A stretch of DNA of 64,000 nt from DAOUJW01 sp034421015. Lineage in GTDB: Bacteria; Chloroflexota; Dehalococcoidia; Lucifugimonadales; UBA2985. The DNA lies in assembly GCA_034421015.1 (NCBI GenBank), contig DAOUKT010000003.1:27430-91429 (forward strand), in the 5' to 3' direction. Positions 47,903 to 57,699 of this stretch are shown here, piece after piece; position 1 is the first letter of the stretch, and the number at the start of each line of letters is the position of its first letter. The notes beneath the pieces are model-generated. The model was not told the origin of the DNA. It did not search any database and worked only from the letters and a program-made list of their open reading frames with translations. Position numbers and translations under genes: made by a program.

Positions 47903-49384
47903 TTAAGCCTCTTCCGCCGCAGGCCGCTTCCAGCCAAGGTCCGGCCTCCTGGCGGCCCGGGCCTCGTCCAGGCGGCTGTTGGGCGTGTAGTGGGGCGCGC
48001 TCTTCACCGTCTCAGGCTCCTCGTCCACCTCGCGAGCGATCTTCTTCATCACCTCGATGAAGTGCTCAAGGGTCTCCTTGCTCTCGCACTCCGTGGGCTC
48101 GATCATCAGCGCTTCTTCCACCACCAGCGGGAAGTACATCGTGGGCGGGTGAATGCCGTGGTCGATGAGGCGCTTGGCGATGTCCAGCGCGCTCACTCCC
48201 TTGGCCCGCTGCCGTCTGGCTGAGAAGACCACCTCGTGCATGCACGTCCGGTCGAAGGGCAGGTGGTAGTAGTCCCTTAGCTGGCTGAGGATGTAGTTGG
48301 CGTTGATGACCGCGTTCTCGCTTATCTCCTTCAGGCCGGAGTCTCCCATGCTGCGGATGTACGTGTACGCCCTGACCAGCACGCCGAAGTTCCCGTGGAA
48401 GGCGGCCGTCTTCCCGACGGTCTGATCCGGCGACCCAAGCCGGAACCTCTCCTCGCCGTTGTCGTCGATGTAACGCTCCACCACCGGCGATGGCAGGAAG
48501 GGCGCCAGTCGCGGCCCCGCGGACACCGGCCCGGCTCCAGGACCGCCGCCGCCGTGGGGTGTGCTGAAGGTCTTGTGGAGGTTGAGGTGGAGCACGTCGA
48601 ACCCCAGGTCTCCCTGTTTCGCATGGCCCAGGAGGGCGTTCATGTTCGCGCCGTCGCCGTACACCAGGCCGCCCGCGTCGTGGATAGCCTGGCAAATCTC
48701 CAGGATGTTGGTGTCGAACAGCCCCAGAGTGCTGGGCAGGGTGAGCATCAAACCGGCCAGGTCGGAGTCGCACGCCTCTTTCAGGGCGGCCATGTTCATG
48801 TTCCCGCTGCTGTCCCTGGCTATGCTCTGGACGCGGAAGCCGCACATGGCAGCCGAGGCGGGGTTTGTGCCGTGGGCGCTGTCGGGAACGAGCACCGTCT
48901 TGCGATGCCCTTCGCCGCGGGACAGATGGTACGCGCGTATCATCAGCATCCCGCCCAGTTCTCCCTGCGCGCCGGCGAGGGTCGCCAGGCTGGTGGCCTC
49001 CATACCAGTGATCTCCGATATGTAGTCCTGGAGCAGGTAGGCCAGCTTCAGCGCGCCCTGCACGGTCTCCTCCGGCTGAAGGGGGTGTATCTGGGAGAAC
49101 CCGGGCATACGGGCAGCCTCGTCATTGATCTTGGGGTTGTACTTCATAGTACAGCTGCCCAGGGGGTAGTAGTTGGTGTCAACGGAGAAGTTCATCTGGC
49201 TGAGGGTGGTGAAGTACCGCACCACCTCGCCCTCGCTCACCTCCGGCAGGTCAAGCTCGCCACGAAGCAGGTCCTGCGATGGCAGGGGCTGCTCCGGCAC
49301 GTCCAAAGGCGGCAGCGATGCGCCCAGCCTTCCGGCCACGCTCCGGTCCATCAATAAACGTCGGTCTTGCTCAAGGCCGTTCAT
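47903..49384 (-). CDS. gcvPB: glycine dehydrogenase (decarboxylating) subunit 2
   Basis: 493 residues. The P-protein's PLP-binding half: VDTNYYPLGSCTMKYNPKIN, GAQGELGGMLMIRAYH, VPDSAHGTNPASAAMCGF and LNLHKTFSTPHGGGGPG, which contains the Schiff-base Lys. Decarboxylates glycine and passes the aminomethyl group to lipoyl-GcvH. Last gene of gcvT-H-PA-PB. A 200-base gap with a palindromic repeat separates it from gcvPA. Confidence 0.95.
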   Translation of the reverse strand: MNGLEQDRRLLMDRSVAGRLGASLPPLDVPEQPLPSQDLLRGELDLPEVSEGEVVRYFTTLSQMNFSVDTNYYPLGSCTMKYNPKINDEAARMPGFSQIHPLQPEETVQGALKLAYLLQDYISEITGMEATSLATLAGAQGELGGMLMIRAYHLSRGEGHRKTVLVPDSAHGTNPASAAMCGFRVQSIARDSSGNMNMAALKEACDSDLAGLMLTLPSTLGLFDTNILEICQAIHDAGGLVYGDGANMNALLGHAKQGDLGFDVLHLNLHKTFSTPHGGGGPGAGPVSAGPRLAPFLPSPVVERYIDDNGEERFRLGSPDQTVGKTAAFHGNFGVLVRAYTYIRSMGDSGLKEISENAVINANYILSQLRDYYHLPFDRTCMHEVVFSARRQRAKGVSALDIAKRLIDHGIHPPTMYFPLVVEEALMIEPTECESKETLEHFIEVMKKIAREVDEEPETVKSAPHYTPNSRLDEARAARRPDLGWKRPAAEEA

Positions 49385-49433
49385 AGATTCCTCTCTCTGC
49401 TATGGCAGCACACAGTCCGGAGACCGTCCTGTT

Positions 49434-49528
49434 CCCGCTCGCCCTGAGCTTGTCGAAGGGCGCGAGCGGGATCAATTACGCTGGTCTCTACCCGCTCATT
49501 TCCTTCGACAGGCTCAGGATGAGCGGGC
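49434..49528. repeat. paired palindromes inside the gcv operon
   Basis: Two palindromes, 49434-49470 (CCCGCTCGCCCTGAGCTTGT start) and 49491-49528 (ends TCAGGATGAGCGGG), related to each other in inverted order. Core is CTGAG.TTGTCGAAGG / CCTTCGACA.GCTCAG. This is a second repeat family, different from the TCATTCCCGC one. Confidence 0.85.
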
Positions 49529-49584
49529 TGTGATACGCTGTTACCCACACTTGCATATTCTTGATTGGTCTCTGCTCTTCAGGC

Positions 49585-50913
49585 TCAGGCTGAACCGATT
49601 TCACTCAGGGCCCCCGCCAGGGCCTCGATGTCTTCCTTCGTGTTCATCTCCGTCACGCACAGCAGCAGCCCGTTGGGAATGCTGTCGCTTACGTCCAAGC
49701 CGCCGATGATGCCATGCTCCAGCAGGCGGGCGTTGACCTCCGCAGGCGGCATGGGGCACTGCACGACAAACTCCTGGAAGAACGTGCCGTCTATCGGCAG
49801 GCTGTAGCCCGGTATCCGTTCGATCAGCGACGCGGCGTAATGGGCCTTGTGATAGGTGAGTTCCGCGATGTGTCGCAGGCCAACTTTGCCCATGCATGCC
49901 AGGTATGCCGCGATCATCGTTCCAACCAGCGCCTCGCTGGTGCAGATGTTGGAGGTAGCGCGCTCACGGCGGATGTGCTGCTCCCGGGTCTGCAGCGTCA
50001 GGACGTATCCCGTCCTGCCCTCGGTGTCGACCGTGCGGCCCACAATCCTGCCGGGCATCTGCCGCAGGTACTCGGACCTGCACGTGAACAGGCCCACGTA
50101 AGGGCCTCCGTAGCTCAGGGCCACGCCCAGGGGCTGCCCCTCGGCGACCGCTATGTCCGCGCCGTAGTCGCCCGGCGAGTGGAACATGCCGAGGAACACC
50201 GGGTCAGTCGATACTACAAAGAGAGCGCCCTCGCCGTGGGCCGAAGCCCCCAGGGACGTCATGTCTTCGACGTATCCGTAGAAGTTGGGGTTCTGTGCCA
50301 CCAGGCACGCGGTTCCCTCCTGGATGTCCAGCCTGCCCGGGCTGGTGGTGTACACGTCAAGCCCCTGGGGATCTGTGTACGTCCTGATTACGGAGAGGTT
50401 TGCCGGCGAAACCGTGTCCAGGACTGCGATGCGCTCCTTGCTGGTGAGCCTGCAGGCCATCAGCGCCGCCTCGGCCAGGGCAGTCGCGCCGTCGTACATT
50501 CCCGCGTTTGCCACCTCCATGCCCATCAGCTGGCTGGCCAGCGACTGGAACTCGTAGGTGATCTGCAGTGTGCCCTGGGCCACCTCCGGCTGGTAGGGCG
50601 TGTAGGAAGTCGCAAGCTCGCCGCGGCCTGCAATGTGGCTCACGACGGAGGGTATAAAGTGGTTGTAGGCGCCGGCTCCCAGGAAGCAGGGCGTGGTGCC
50701 CGTGTTCAGGTTGCGGTCCGAGAGGGCCTGAAGCTCCCTTCGAAGCTCTAGCTCCGACAGGGGCGCGGGGATGTCCAGAGACGGGTGGGAGTAGGCCTCC
50801 GGTATGTCGCTGAACAGGGTCTCAACGGAATCGACGCCGACGGCCTGCAGCATGGCTTGCCGGTCCGCGTCGGTGTTGGGGATATAGGGGGAGGAGGAGT
50901 TTCCCCGGTCCAT
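49585..50913 (-). CDS. gcvPA: glycine dehydrogenase (decarboxylating) subunit 1
   Basis: 442 residues. YIPNTDADRQAMLQAVGVDSVETLFSDIP, CFLGAGAYNHFIPSVVSHI, AYTPYQPE-like (TSYTPYQPEVAQGTLQ), FQSLASQLMGMEVANAGMYDGATA and TREQHIRREKATSNICTS-like (REQHIRRERATSNICTSEA) are standard. Partner of gcvPB; together they equal the single-chain P-protein. Third gene, three bases after gcvH. Confidence 0.95.
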   Translation of the reverse strand: MDRGNSSSPYIPNTDADRQAMLQAVGVDSVETLFSDIPEAYSHPSLDIPAPLSELELRRELQALSDRNLNTGTTPCFLGAGAYNHFIPSVVSHIAGRGELATSYTPYQPEVAQGTLQITYEFQSLASQLMGMEVANAGMYDGATALAEAALMACRLTSKERIAVLDTVSPANLSVIRTYTDPQGLDVYTTSPGRLDIQEGTACLVAQNPNFYGYVEDMTSLGASAHGEGALFVVSTDPVFLGMFHSPGDYGADIAVAEGQPLGVALSYGGPYVGLFTCRSEYLRQMPGRIVGRTVDTEGRTGYVLTLQTREQHIRRERATSNICTSEALVGTMIAAYLACMGKVGLRHIAELTYHKAHYAASLIERIPGYSLPIDGTFFQEFVVQCPMPPAEVNARLLEHGIIGGLDVSDSIPNGLLLCVTEMNTKEDIEALAGALSEIGSA

Positions 50914-50916
50914 AGG

Positions 50917-51306
50917 CTACTCTTCCAGGGACTCCAGGAATGATTCGTATTCTGAGGCCGACATGAGGTCGTCCATCTCGGCCGGTCTGGCGGGACTGAC
51001 TCTGAGAAGCCAGCCCTTTTCGTAAGGGTCCTCGTTCACCACCTCCGGGCTGTCCAGCGCCTCCTGGTTCACCGCCACAACCTCGCCGGAGATGGGGCTG
51101 AAGATGTCGGAGACGGACTTGACCGACTCCACCTCTCCCAGCTTCTGCATCTGGCTGATAACGGTCCCAACCTGGGGCAGTTCGAAGAAGACGATGTCTC
51201 CAAGGTGGTCCTGAGCGTAGAATGTGATTCCCAGGAGCACGCTGCCGTCGGCCTCGCTCTTGGCCCACTCATGCTCCCGCGAGTATTTTCGGTCAGTCGG
51301 ATACAT
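50917..51306 (-). CDS. gcvH: glycine cleavage system H protein
   Basis: 129 residues. YSREHEWAKSEADGSVLLGIT, DHLGDIVFFELPQVGT and GEVESVKSVSDIFSPISGEVV, where the Lys of ESVKSVSD is the lipoyl attachment site. Shuttles the aminomethyl intermediate between P and T proteins. Two bases after gcvT. Confidence 0.95.
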   Translation of the reverse strand: MYPTDRKYSREHEWAKSEADGSVLLGITFYAQDHLGDIVFFELPQVGTVISQMQKLGEVESVKSVSDIFSPISGEVVAVNQEALDSPEVVNEDPYEKGWLLRVSPARPAEMDDLMSASEYESFLESLEE

Positions 51307-51308
51307 GC

Positions 51309-52427
<1,119 letters not shown>

Positions 52428-52469
52428 AGTGTGTCGAAGGCAACGGAATTCGTTGTGCCTATTAACTCC

Positions 52470-52498
52470 ATATTAGGACGGATGAGGCGCAAGGTCAA
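52470..52498 (-). promoter_or_regulatory. promoter of the gcv operon
   Basis: On the minus strand, TTGACC (52498-52493), 17 bases, TAATAT (52475-52470). It overlaps the 3' end of the lipoprotein gene by four bases. No glycine riboswitch seen. Confidence 0.75.
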
Positions 52499-53058
52499 TG
52501 GCGCGGGGTGGGAAGCCTGGTGGTGTGTCTATGTGCGTTATCCTGTAGTTGCCTCACTATACTCTTTAAGTTGGCTATGTCTGTCTCTAGAGAAGAGATG
52601 CGGCTGCTCAGGGTGCTGCCCCAAATTTCGTGCAGGGAACTTGAACAAAGAAGACTACCTCTGACTTCGCATTCTACTTCACTCCGCAAGTTTCTCAGGT
52701 CACTCGCTATTGTATTGACTCTATTCAAAGTCGCTCTGTCACTTTGGGGCAATTGCGCAGTACCTGGTATGCCCTGAGGCCCTCTAATTCCCGCTGGTCC
52801 CTGTTCTCCACGTAGTCCTTGGGGGCCGCGCAATTCCTTCCTCATATTGAGGATTGCCTCTTGTATCAATCCCGCTAGGAGCTCGTTTGAGGGAAGTGGT
52901 CCCTGTTCTCCCGGAGGCCCTTGCTTGACTTCAGCGATTACAGCCATCACCTCAGATCTGACAATGGCTCGAATCTCATCCTCGTCTGTCGGCTGCTGGG
53001 AGCAGGCGACCACTCCCAAAAGGGCAAATATAGCCATCAACAATTGTAGATTCTTCAT
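52495..53058 (-). CDS. lipoprotein with collagen-like triplets
   Basis: 187 residues. The signal peptide ends in a lipobox (LLGVVACS, Cys near 19). Gly-x-y triplets follow in two blocks, GPPGEQGPL and then GPQGLRGEQGPAGIRGPQGI, with helical or coiled-coil segments before and after (LNRVNTIASDLRNLRSEVE, ISSLETDIANLKSIVRQLQ). So a lipid-anchored trimeric stalk-like protein is plausible. Two Cys (CEVRGSLLC) may form a disulfide. No named family. More AT-rich than the adjacent gcv genes. Confidence 0.78.
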   Translation of the reverse strand: MKNLQLLMAIFALLGVVACSQQPTDEDEIRAIVRSEVMAVIAEVKQGPPGEQGPLPSNELLAGLIQEAILNMRKELRGPQGLRGEQGPAGIRGPQGIPGTAQLPQSDRATLNRVNTIASDLRNLRSEVECEVRGSLLCSSSLHEIWGSTLSSRISSLETDIANLKSIVRQLQDNAHRHTTRLPTPRH

Positions 53059-53257
53059 CGTTCGTTCCTCCCGTGTGTTCCAGTCCGCGCCAAGTTTAGT
53101 GTATAGGTGCTTCCTAGGTCACGCGATAATTCAATGAATAGTAAACCGCATAACTTTCCGCCACATAAACGCCAGAAAGAGTACAATTGGTATAGTAATA
53201 AAGCGCTATTTCGAGTGGGCATTCAGGGGATAGATTGGAAGGTAAAGGAGGACAGCA

Positions 53258-54199
53258 ATGGCTAAGCCAAGGATTTTCGTGAGTTCAACATTCTATGACC
53301 TGAGACAGGTGCGAGAGGACCTTGACAGGTTTATTTCAGGGATGGGTTACGAAGCTGTCCTTCATGAGACGGGCGATATACCCTATGGCAAAGACAGCCC
53401 TCCCGAGGGGTATCTGAATCGCGAAATAGAAATGTGTGACATCTTAATTTGCGTGATTGGAGGCCGTTACGGGGCCGAGTCACAAGAGCAGCCCGGCCAC
53501 TCGATAACTCAACAGGAACTAGATGCTGCCATCAGAAACCAAGTCCAGGTTTTTATTTTCGTCGAACAAGCCGTGCATTCCGAGTACAGGACTTACTCGA
53601 TAAACAAAGAAACGGACGGCATCAAGTTTCAATTTGTAGATGACACTCGCGTCTATGAGTTCATCGAGTCGATATACAGCCTTCCAAGAAACAATCCCAT
53701 TACACCCTTTCGAACCGCATCGGATATCATTGAATTCCTCAGAACTCAGTGGGCAGGACTATTTCAAAGGTTCCTTCAAGAACAAAAGCGCATTGAGGAG
53801 ATCAGAGTATTGGAGGAAATGAAATCCGTAGCAGGAACGCTCGAACAACTGGTTAGCTTTCTCACTGATGAACGCAAGGACACAGACAATGCTATTCAAC
53901 AGATATTGCTTGCCAATCATCCAGTGTTCTATCGATTCCAACAATTAACGAAGACGCCATATAGGGTGTATTTCACTAATGAGCAAGAGGTAAACCAATG
54001 GCTGCGTGTCCGCGGATGGACCCCGGCTGAAGTAGACTCGTACGATGAAGACAGCTATAGGGAATGGAATAACAAGAGGATTGGCCAGTACATTAAGTTG
54101 ACGGAAGACATATTCGATAAAGATGGCAAGTTGAAAGTTTATAACGGGGATATGTGGGAGGACAACTGGATTCAGCTTGATGATCTTGTACAGGAGTAG
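53258..54199 (+). CDS. DUF4062-domain protein (TIR/SIR-like fold)
   Basis: 313 residues. The opening KPRIFVSSTFYDLRQVREDLDRFI, then GYEAVLHETGDIPYG, EIEMCDILICVIGGRYGA and SITQQELDAAI, is the DUF4062 signature, a nucleotide-binding domain distantly like TIR that is common in defence and signalling proteins. Residues about 170-250 are a helical linker; the tail has no clear domain. AAAGGAGG precedes ATG 53258. AT-rich and flanked by sequence without genes (54200-54376 shows nothing), so it may be acquired. Confidence 0.82.
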   Translation: MAKPRIFVSSTFYDLRQVREDLDRFISGMGYEAVLHETGDIPYGKDSPPEGYLNREIEMCDILICVIGGRYGAESQEQPGHSITQQELDAAIRNQVQVFIFVEQAVHSEYRTYSINKETDGIKFQFVDDTRVYEFIESIYSLPRNNPITPFRTASDIIEFLRTQWAGLFQRFLQEQKRIEEIRVLEEMKSVAGTLEQLVSFLTDERKDTDNAIQQILLANHPVFYRFQQLTKTPYRVYFTNEQEVNQWLRVRGWTPAEVDSYDEDSYREWNNKRIGQYIKLTEDIFDKDGKLKVYNGDMWEDNWIQLDDLVQE

Positions 54200-54376
54200 C
54201 CTACTCCCAAAACGGCGCGAAGCAACCCTGCCTCCTCCAGCCGGTATGGACAGGAAACCGAAAGTGTACTCAAGTGACTCGGATAGAAAGATTTAGATCA
54301 ATATAACGATCTAGCCCTCGAGTTGACTTGCTGTAGTTGCTCTGTTGGGTGTCATGGGATGGGAGTGGTTGTGGCT

Positions 54377-55318
54377 CTAGGCAGGGGTAAGCGCCATCTC
54401 ACACAGCCTGTCAGCCATCTGCTCTATCTCGGCCCTCATTGTGAGCTTATCCCGCCACTCCTGCGGGATTGCCTCCACGCCGTAGTACGCCCCGGCTATC
54501 TGCCCGTAGATCGCGCCCGTTGTGTCGGCGTCGTCGCCCAGGTTGACCACCTTCAGCGCGCCCTCCCGGAAGCCGTCCGACCCGTGGAAGGCCCACAGCA
54601 CGGCCTCCAGCGTGTCCACCACGTAGCCCGTACCGCGGATGTCCGGCGGCTCCCTGCGCTTGAAGGACCCGGCCGCAATCTCATCGATCTTCCGCGAAAG
54701 GCGGTTGCTCTCCCAGTGGCCCTCCAGCGGGCAGTAGCGGGGCGACAGCAGCGTTTCCTTGTCCACCCCGTTCTGCGCGCCCACCAGCAGGCCTGCAAAG
54801 TAGCGGCAGGCGTCGACGGCCTCCGCGGCCCCGTGGGTTGTCCGGGAGCTCTCGGCGCTGCGCTCGATTGCCTCCGCGGGGTCGCCGGCGTAGAGCATGG
54901 GGACGGGGGCCAGGCGCATCAGGGAGCCGTTGCCGGCGGCGTTGGGGTTGGTGGAGCCGGCGAAGGGGTCGCCGTACCGCTCAAAGTGTGTCAGGGCATC
55001 CTGGGTCGTGTTCCCAATGTCAAAGCACTCGCCGGTGGATGACATGTAGCCCTCCCTGAGCCAGCGCACGTAACGGCGCATCTGGTCAAGGGGGTCGAAG
55101 CCGCCGGTCTCGATGAGGCTCGCGGCCAGGCACAGGGCCATTGAGGTATCGTCCGTCCACTGGCCGGGCTGCAGGTCGAAGGGCCCGCGGCCAATTATGT
55201 CGTTGATCGGCTCGAAAGTGCCGGGTGGCCTGAATTCCAACGCCGTGCCCAGGGCGTCGCCGGTTGCCAGGCCCAGCAGGCAGCCGCGGTAGCGGTCTAT
55301 CGCAGAGATGTCGCTCAT
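54377..55318 (-). CDS. ADP-ribosylglycohydrolase (DraG/ARH family)
   Basis: 313 residues. YRGCLLGLATGDALGTALEF, GQWTDDTSMALCLAASLIETGG, the central NAAGNGSLMRLAP and C-terminal LGDDADTTGAIYGQIAGAYYG carry the metal-binding Thr-Asp-Asp and Asp-x-Asp ligands of ARH enzymes. It removes ADP-ribose from proteins or small molecules. Three bases downstream of the phosphatase gene, so one operon. Target unknown. Confidence 0.92.
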   Translation of the reverse strand: MSDISAIDRYRGCLLGLATGDALGTALEFRPPGTFEPINDIIGRGPFDLQPGQWTDDTSMALCLAASLIETGGFDPLDQMRRYVRWLREGYMSSTGECFDIGNTTQDALTHFERYGDPFAGSTNPNAAGNGSLMRLAPVPMLYAGDPAEAIERSAESSRTTHGAAEAVDACRYFAGLLVGAQNGVDKETLLSPRYCPLEGHWESNRLSRKIDEIAAGSFKRREPPDIRGTGYVVDTLEAVLWAFHGSDGFREGALKVVNLGDDADTTGAIYGQIAGAYYGVEAIPQEWRDKLTMRAEIEQMADRLCEMALTPA

Positions 55319-55321
55319 GCG

Positions 55322-55885
55322 TTAACTCTCCTGTGACGGCTCTGCCCAGCTGCGGACGTACTCGCGCTGCTCCCGGGTCTCAGGCGAGCCGTGGTGGTGC
55401 TTGGCGCCCAGCCCGGACGCCCTGAAGAGCCCGGCTATGCGCTCCAGGGCCTCGTCCCCCGTCTGGCCGTGGCGCACCAGCCAGCACCCAAGCACCGTGC
55501 CCGTGCGCCCCACGCCGCCAAGGCAGTGCAGATAGATGGTCTTGCTCTCGTCCAGCGCGGCGTCGACGGCGTCCAGGATGCGGGCCATGTGCCACTGGGA
55601 CGCGGGGATGCTGCCGTCGACGATGGTGTGCCGCTCCCAGCCGACGCTCAGCCCAAGGCGGCCGGCCTGCTCCCGGGCGATGTCGGAGTAGGGCGTGAGG
55701 TTGTCCGGCTCGCCGCGCACGTTCAACCCGGTCAGGTCTATGAAGTGGTCGATGCCCGCCATAAGCAGCGCCTCCAGCTTTGGCGCGGCCTCGACCGGGT
55801 CCTTAGCGCCGGGGTACTCGCCCGCGGCAAAGCGTCCGGGAATCACCCAGTAGCTGTATGGAGAGGGGCCGTTCAATGTACTCAT
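55322..55885 (-). CDS. dual-specificity/tyrosine phosphatase-like protein
   Basis: 187 residues from ATG 55885. The CX5R site is IYLHCLGGVGRTGTVLGCWL (near 120-139). Asp residues earlier (DHFIDLTG, HTIVDGSIPAS) can serve as general acid. The N-terminus YSYWVIPGRFAAGEYPG matches the bacterial DSP-like group seen next to ADP-ribosylglycohydrolases. The start overlaps the remnant hydrolase stop (ATGA), so it was once the second gene of a three-gene unit. Confidence 0.88.
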   Translation of the reverse strand: MSTLNGPSPYSYWVIPGRFAAGEYPGAKDPVEAAPKLEALLMAGIDHFIDLTGLNVRGEPDNLTPYSDIAREQAGRLGLSVGWERHTIVDGSIPASQWHMARILDAVDAALDESKTIYLHCLGGVGRTGTVLGCWLVRHGQTGDEALERIAGLFRASGLGAKHHHGSPETREQREYVRSWAEPSQES

Positions 55886-56067
55886 CCCGTCCTCTTCATA
55901 AAAGAACAGAGCGTCGGTAGAATCTGGTCGGGGTTCTCCTCTGCCAGGAAGTGACCGCAGTCCTCGAACTCGTGTACTTCGAAGTCTTCCAACTCCGACT
56001 TCCACTTCTCCTGTTCCTTCCTTCGGAAAGCAATATCCTTCAGACCCCAGAGCAAGAGCGCGGGCAG
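55882..56067 (-). pseudogene. C-terminal remnant of an alpha/beta hydrolase
   Basis: About 61 codons: PALLLWGLKDIAFRRKEQEKW, then EVHEFEDCGHFLAEENPDQI, the acid and His end of a haloalkane-dehalogenase-like hydrolase. An in-frame TAA stands directly before it (56070-56068) and no upstream part is present. The gene was cut and its 3' end survives ahead of the phosphatase gene. Confidence 0.8.
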
Positions 56068-56158
56068 TTACCTTTGTGATTATGGGGGGTGAACTTCCGT
56101 TTAGACAAGCCCAGTATTGCGCTTCCCCAGTCTCTTAGGGCACAAAAGGCCGATAGTC

Positions 56159-56326
56159 ACATACCGATACACAGTCCAGAGTGGTGACAGCGATTCTGAC
56201 GGCGTCGGCATTGGCGCCAACAGCCTGAAGCTGAGCGGCGGCGGCATCTATGACATCGCCGGCAACTCAGCGGGACTCTCCCACGACGCAGTGATTGCTG
56301 ACGCTGGGCACAAGGTAAAAGCCTTC
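56159..56326 (+). pseudogene. fragment of a repetitive surface protein
   Basis: Translated in one frame: TYRYTVQSGDSDSDGVGIGAN, then SLKLSGGGIYDIAGNSAGLSHDA and HKV. This is the repeat unit of large bacterial cadherin/SwmB-like surface proteins (YTV..GD.D.DG..IGAN...L.GG.I.D.AGN). It has no start of its own (the ATG at 56117 adds unrelated residues) and no second repeat, so it is a remnant. Confidence 0.65.
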
Positions 56327-56454
56327 CAGGGCGCTGAGAAGAAAACTACGTCCGGGTAGTGAATATAGCGATATACTGAGGCCGGAGATCCTTGGCCAAG
56401 AGCAACGGTGATGCCGCGAAAGCGGCGCCACCGTTGCTCTGTCTTCGCCGGGGC

Positions 56455-56934
56455 TTACGGCGTCACGGACGGGACAGGCTGGGGTTCCAGGCTGGTGTCG
56501 GTGTAGGCCCAGGCCAGCACGTGGCCGTCCTTCAGAGAGAACAGGTCTGCGCCCACGGGGAGGGGTTCCCACTGCTCCGCAGGGGCGTTCCACTGGAATA
56601 TCAGCCAGAAGTTGGAGCCTTCACCGGGTATCCCCACAAGTGACTCCACAAAGTGGGAGAAGAAGGAGGCGTAGTAGGTCGACTCCAGGTTGCCCTCCGT
56701 CACCTGCTCCGTGAGCTCGTAGGCGTTGGTGCCCTTGAGGACCTCGAAGTCCCGGAACCACCGCACGTCGTCCTCGCTGACGTGAATCAGCATGCTGACC
56801 TGGATGGTCGGCAGGGGCGTTGCCGTGGGAGCCGGGGTTGCGGTCGGCGCCGCCTCTTCCTGGCACCCCGCTATGACGGCGGACGCCAGGAAAACTGCTG
56901 ACAGTAGAAGGGTGGATAGCCAGCGTATTTTCAT
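56455..56934 (-). CDS. DUF4430-domain lipoprotein, probable cobalamin-binding
   Basis: About 159 residues from ATG 56934. Signal peptide with lipobox (ASAVIAGC), Thr/Pro/Ala linker, then a DUF4430-like domain: IQVSMLIHVSEDDVRWFRDFEV, GTNAYELTEQVTEG, FVESLVGIPGEGSNFWLIFQWN. DUF4430 is related to the C-terminal domain of animal B12 carriers (transcobalamin/intrinsic factor). Sits two to five bases after the ECF S-component gene, downstream of a B12 riboswitch. A surface B12 receptor is the natural inference. Confidence 0.8.
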   Translation of the reverse strand: MKIRWLSTLLLSAVFLASAVIAGCQEEAAPTATPAPTATPLPTIQVSMLIHVSEDDVRWFRDFEVLKGTNAYELTEQVTEGNLESTYYASFFSHFVESLVGIPGEGSNFWLIFQWNAPAEQWEPLPVGADLFSLKDGHVLAWAYTDTSLEPQPVPSVTP

Positions 56935-56938
56935 AGGC

Positions 56939-57580
56939 TTACGCCTCATCGCCAAGCGCCTTCCTGGCTCTCTCCGCGCCCTTGATCACGGCGGTTCCGA
57001 GCAGCGCGAAAAAGACGATGTTGCTGCCGACGTGGTAGGCGGAGAAGAGCAGCGCGCCCGGGTTGAAGAGGGCGGTCAGAATCCATCGCTTGTACTCGAA
57101 TCCACCGGTCATCTGCGCCCAGACGATGCCCGTGTACACGTTGGTCACCACGTCATAGGCCAGGGTGGCGACCAGGGCCGCGGCGGCCAGCGGCAGGCTC
57201 CATCGACCCGGAAGGACTCGCAGTTGCCTCGGCCCGACCAGTAAGCGCATACCAGCGCCTGCAAGCGCGTACACGCACTCGGACATCATCAGCGTCGCCA
57301 GCAGCAGCGGGGTTGCCGCGCCCCAGGGGTTGAACGTCCCGTAGACCAGCCACGCGCCCACGGCCACCAGCGCGCCGCGCCGGAAGCCCAGGGTGAACCC
57401 GGCTGTGAAGACCAGCAGGTCGAAGAGCTTGACGTTGGGCTGGGACGCCAGGGCGTAGTTGGAGGCCAGGATGGCCATAATGAAGGCGGCCGGCAGGACA
57501 AGCTCCCGTCCAAGGGCCTGGACGGGTATGCCGCCCCACTGCCTTCGCTCCCGATGCGATGCTCCTACCATGTAACTCAT
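56939..57580 (-). CDS. ECF-type transporter S component, probable cobalamin or precursor uptake
   Basis: About 213 residues, from ATG 57580 (GAGGAGG upstream). Six or so membrane segments: LVLPAAFIMAILASNYALA, LFDLLVFTAGFTLGF, GALVAVGAWLVYGTFNPWGA (the S-component PWG-like bend), LAAAALVATLAYDVVTNVY, and GSNIVFFALLGTAVI. The Asp-Val-Val-Thr-Asn stretch and loop arrangement are typical of ECF S units. First structural gene behind a cobalamin riboswitch and terminator. No ECF A or T subunit is in the window, so it probably uses shared ones elsewhere. Confidence 0.78.
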   Translation of the reverse strand: MSYMVGASHRERRQWGGIPVQALGRELVLPAAFIMAILASNYALASQPNVKLFDLLVFTAGFTLGFRRGALVAVGAWLVYGTFNPWGAATPLLLATLMMSECVYALAGAGMRLLVGPRQLRVLPGRWSLPLAAAALVATLAYDVVTNVYTGIVWAQMTGGFEYKRWILTALFNPGALLFSAYHVGSNIVFFALLGTAVIKGAERARKALGDEA

Positions 57581-57650
57581 GTGATGCCTCCTCTCGGTAT
57601 GTTTCCAAGGGCGGCGCACGAGCCGGTGAGGAGAGGCAGGTTGATGGCAA

Positions 57651-57673
57651 TAAAAAACCCGCCAACGGCGGGC
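57651..57673 (-). terminator. terminator of the riboswitch
   Basis: On the minus strand, CCCGCC / GGCGGG (six pairs, loop GTT), then TTTTTT (57657-57652). Placed between the aptamer and the S-component gene, it fits transcriptional control: B12 bound gives termination. Confidence 0.88.
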
Positions 57674-57699
57674 AGGTAGGTCAGAGCATCATCTTATGC

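Noticed and set aside
52428..52500. Glycine riboswitch ahead of gcvT
   Set aside because: Promoter and start codon are only about 40 bases apart, which leaves no room for an aptamer.
53258..54199. Counting the DUF4062 gene and the TIR gene at 14538 as one defence system
   Set aside because: They lie 39 kb apart with no shared partner genes.
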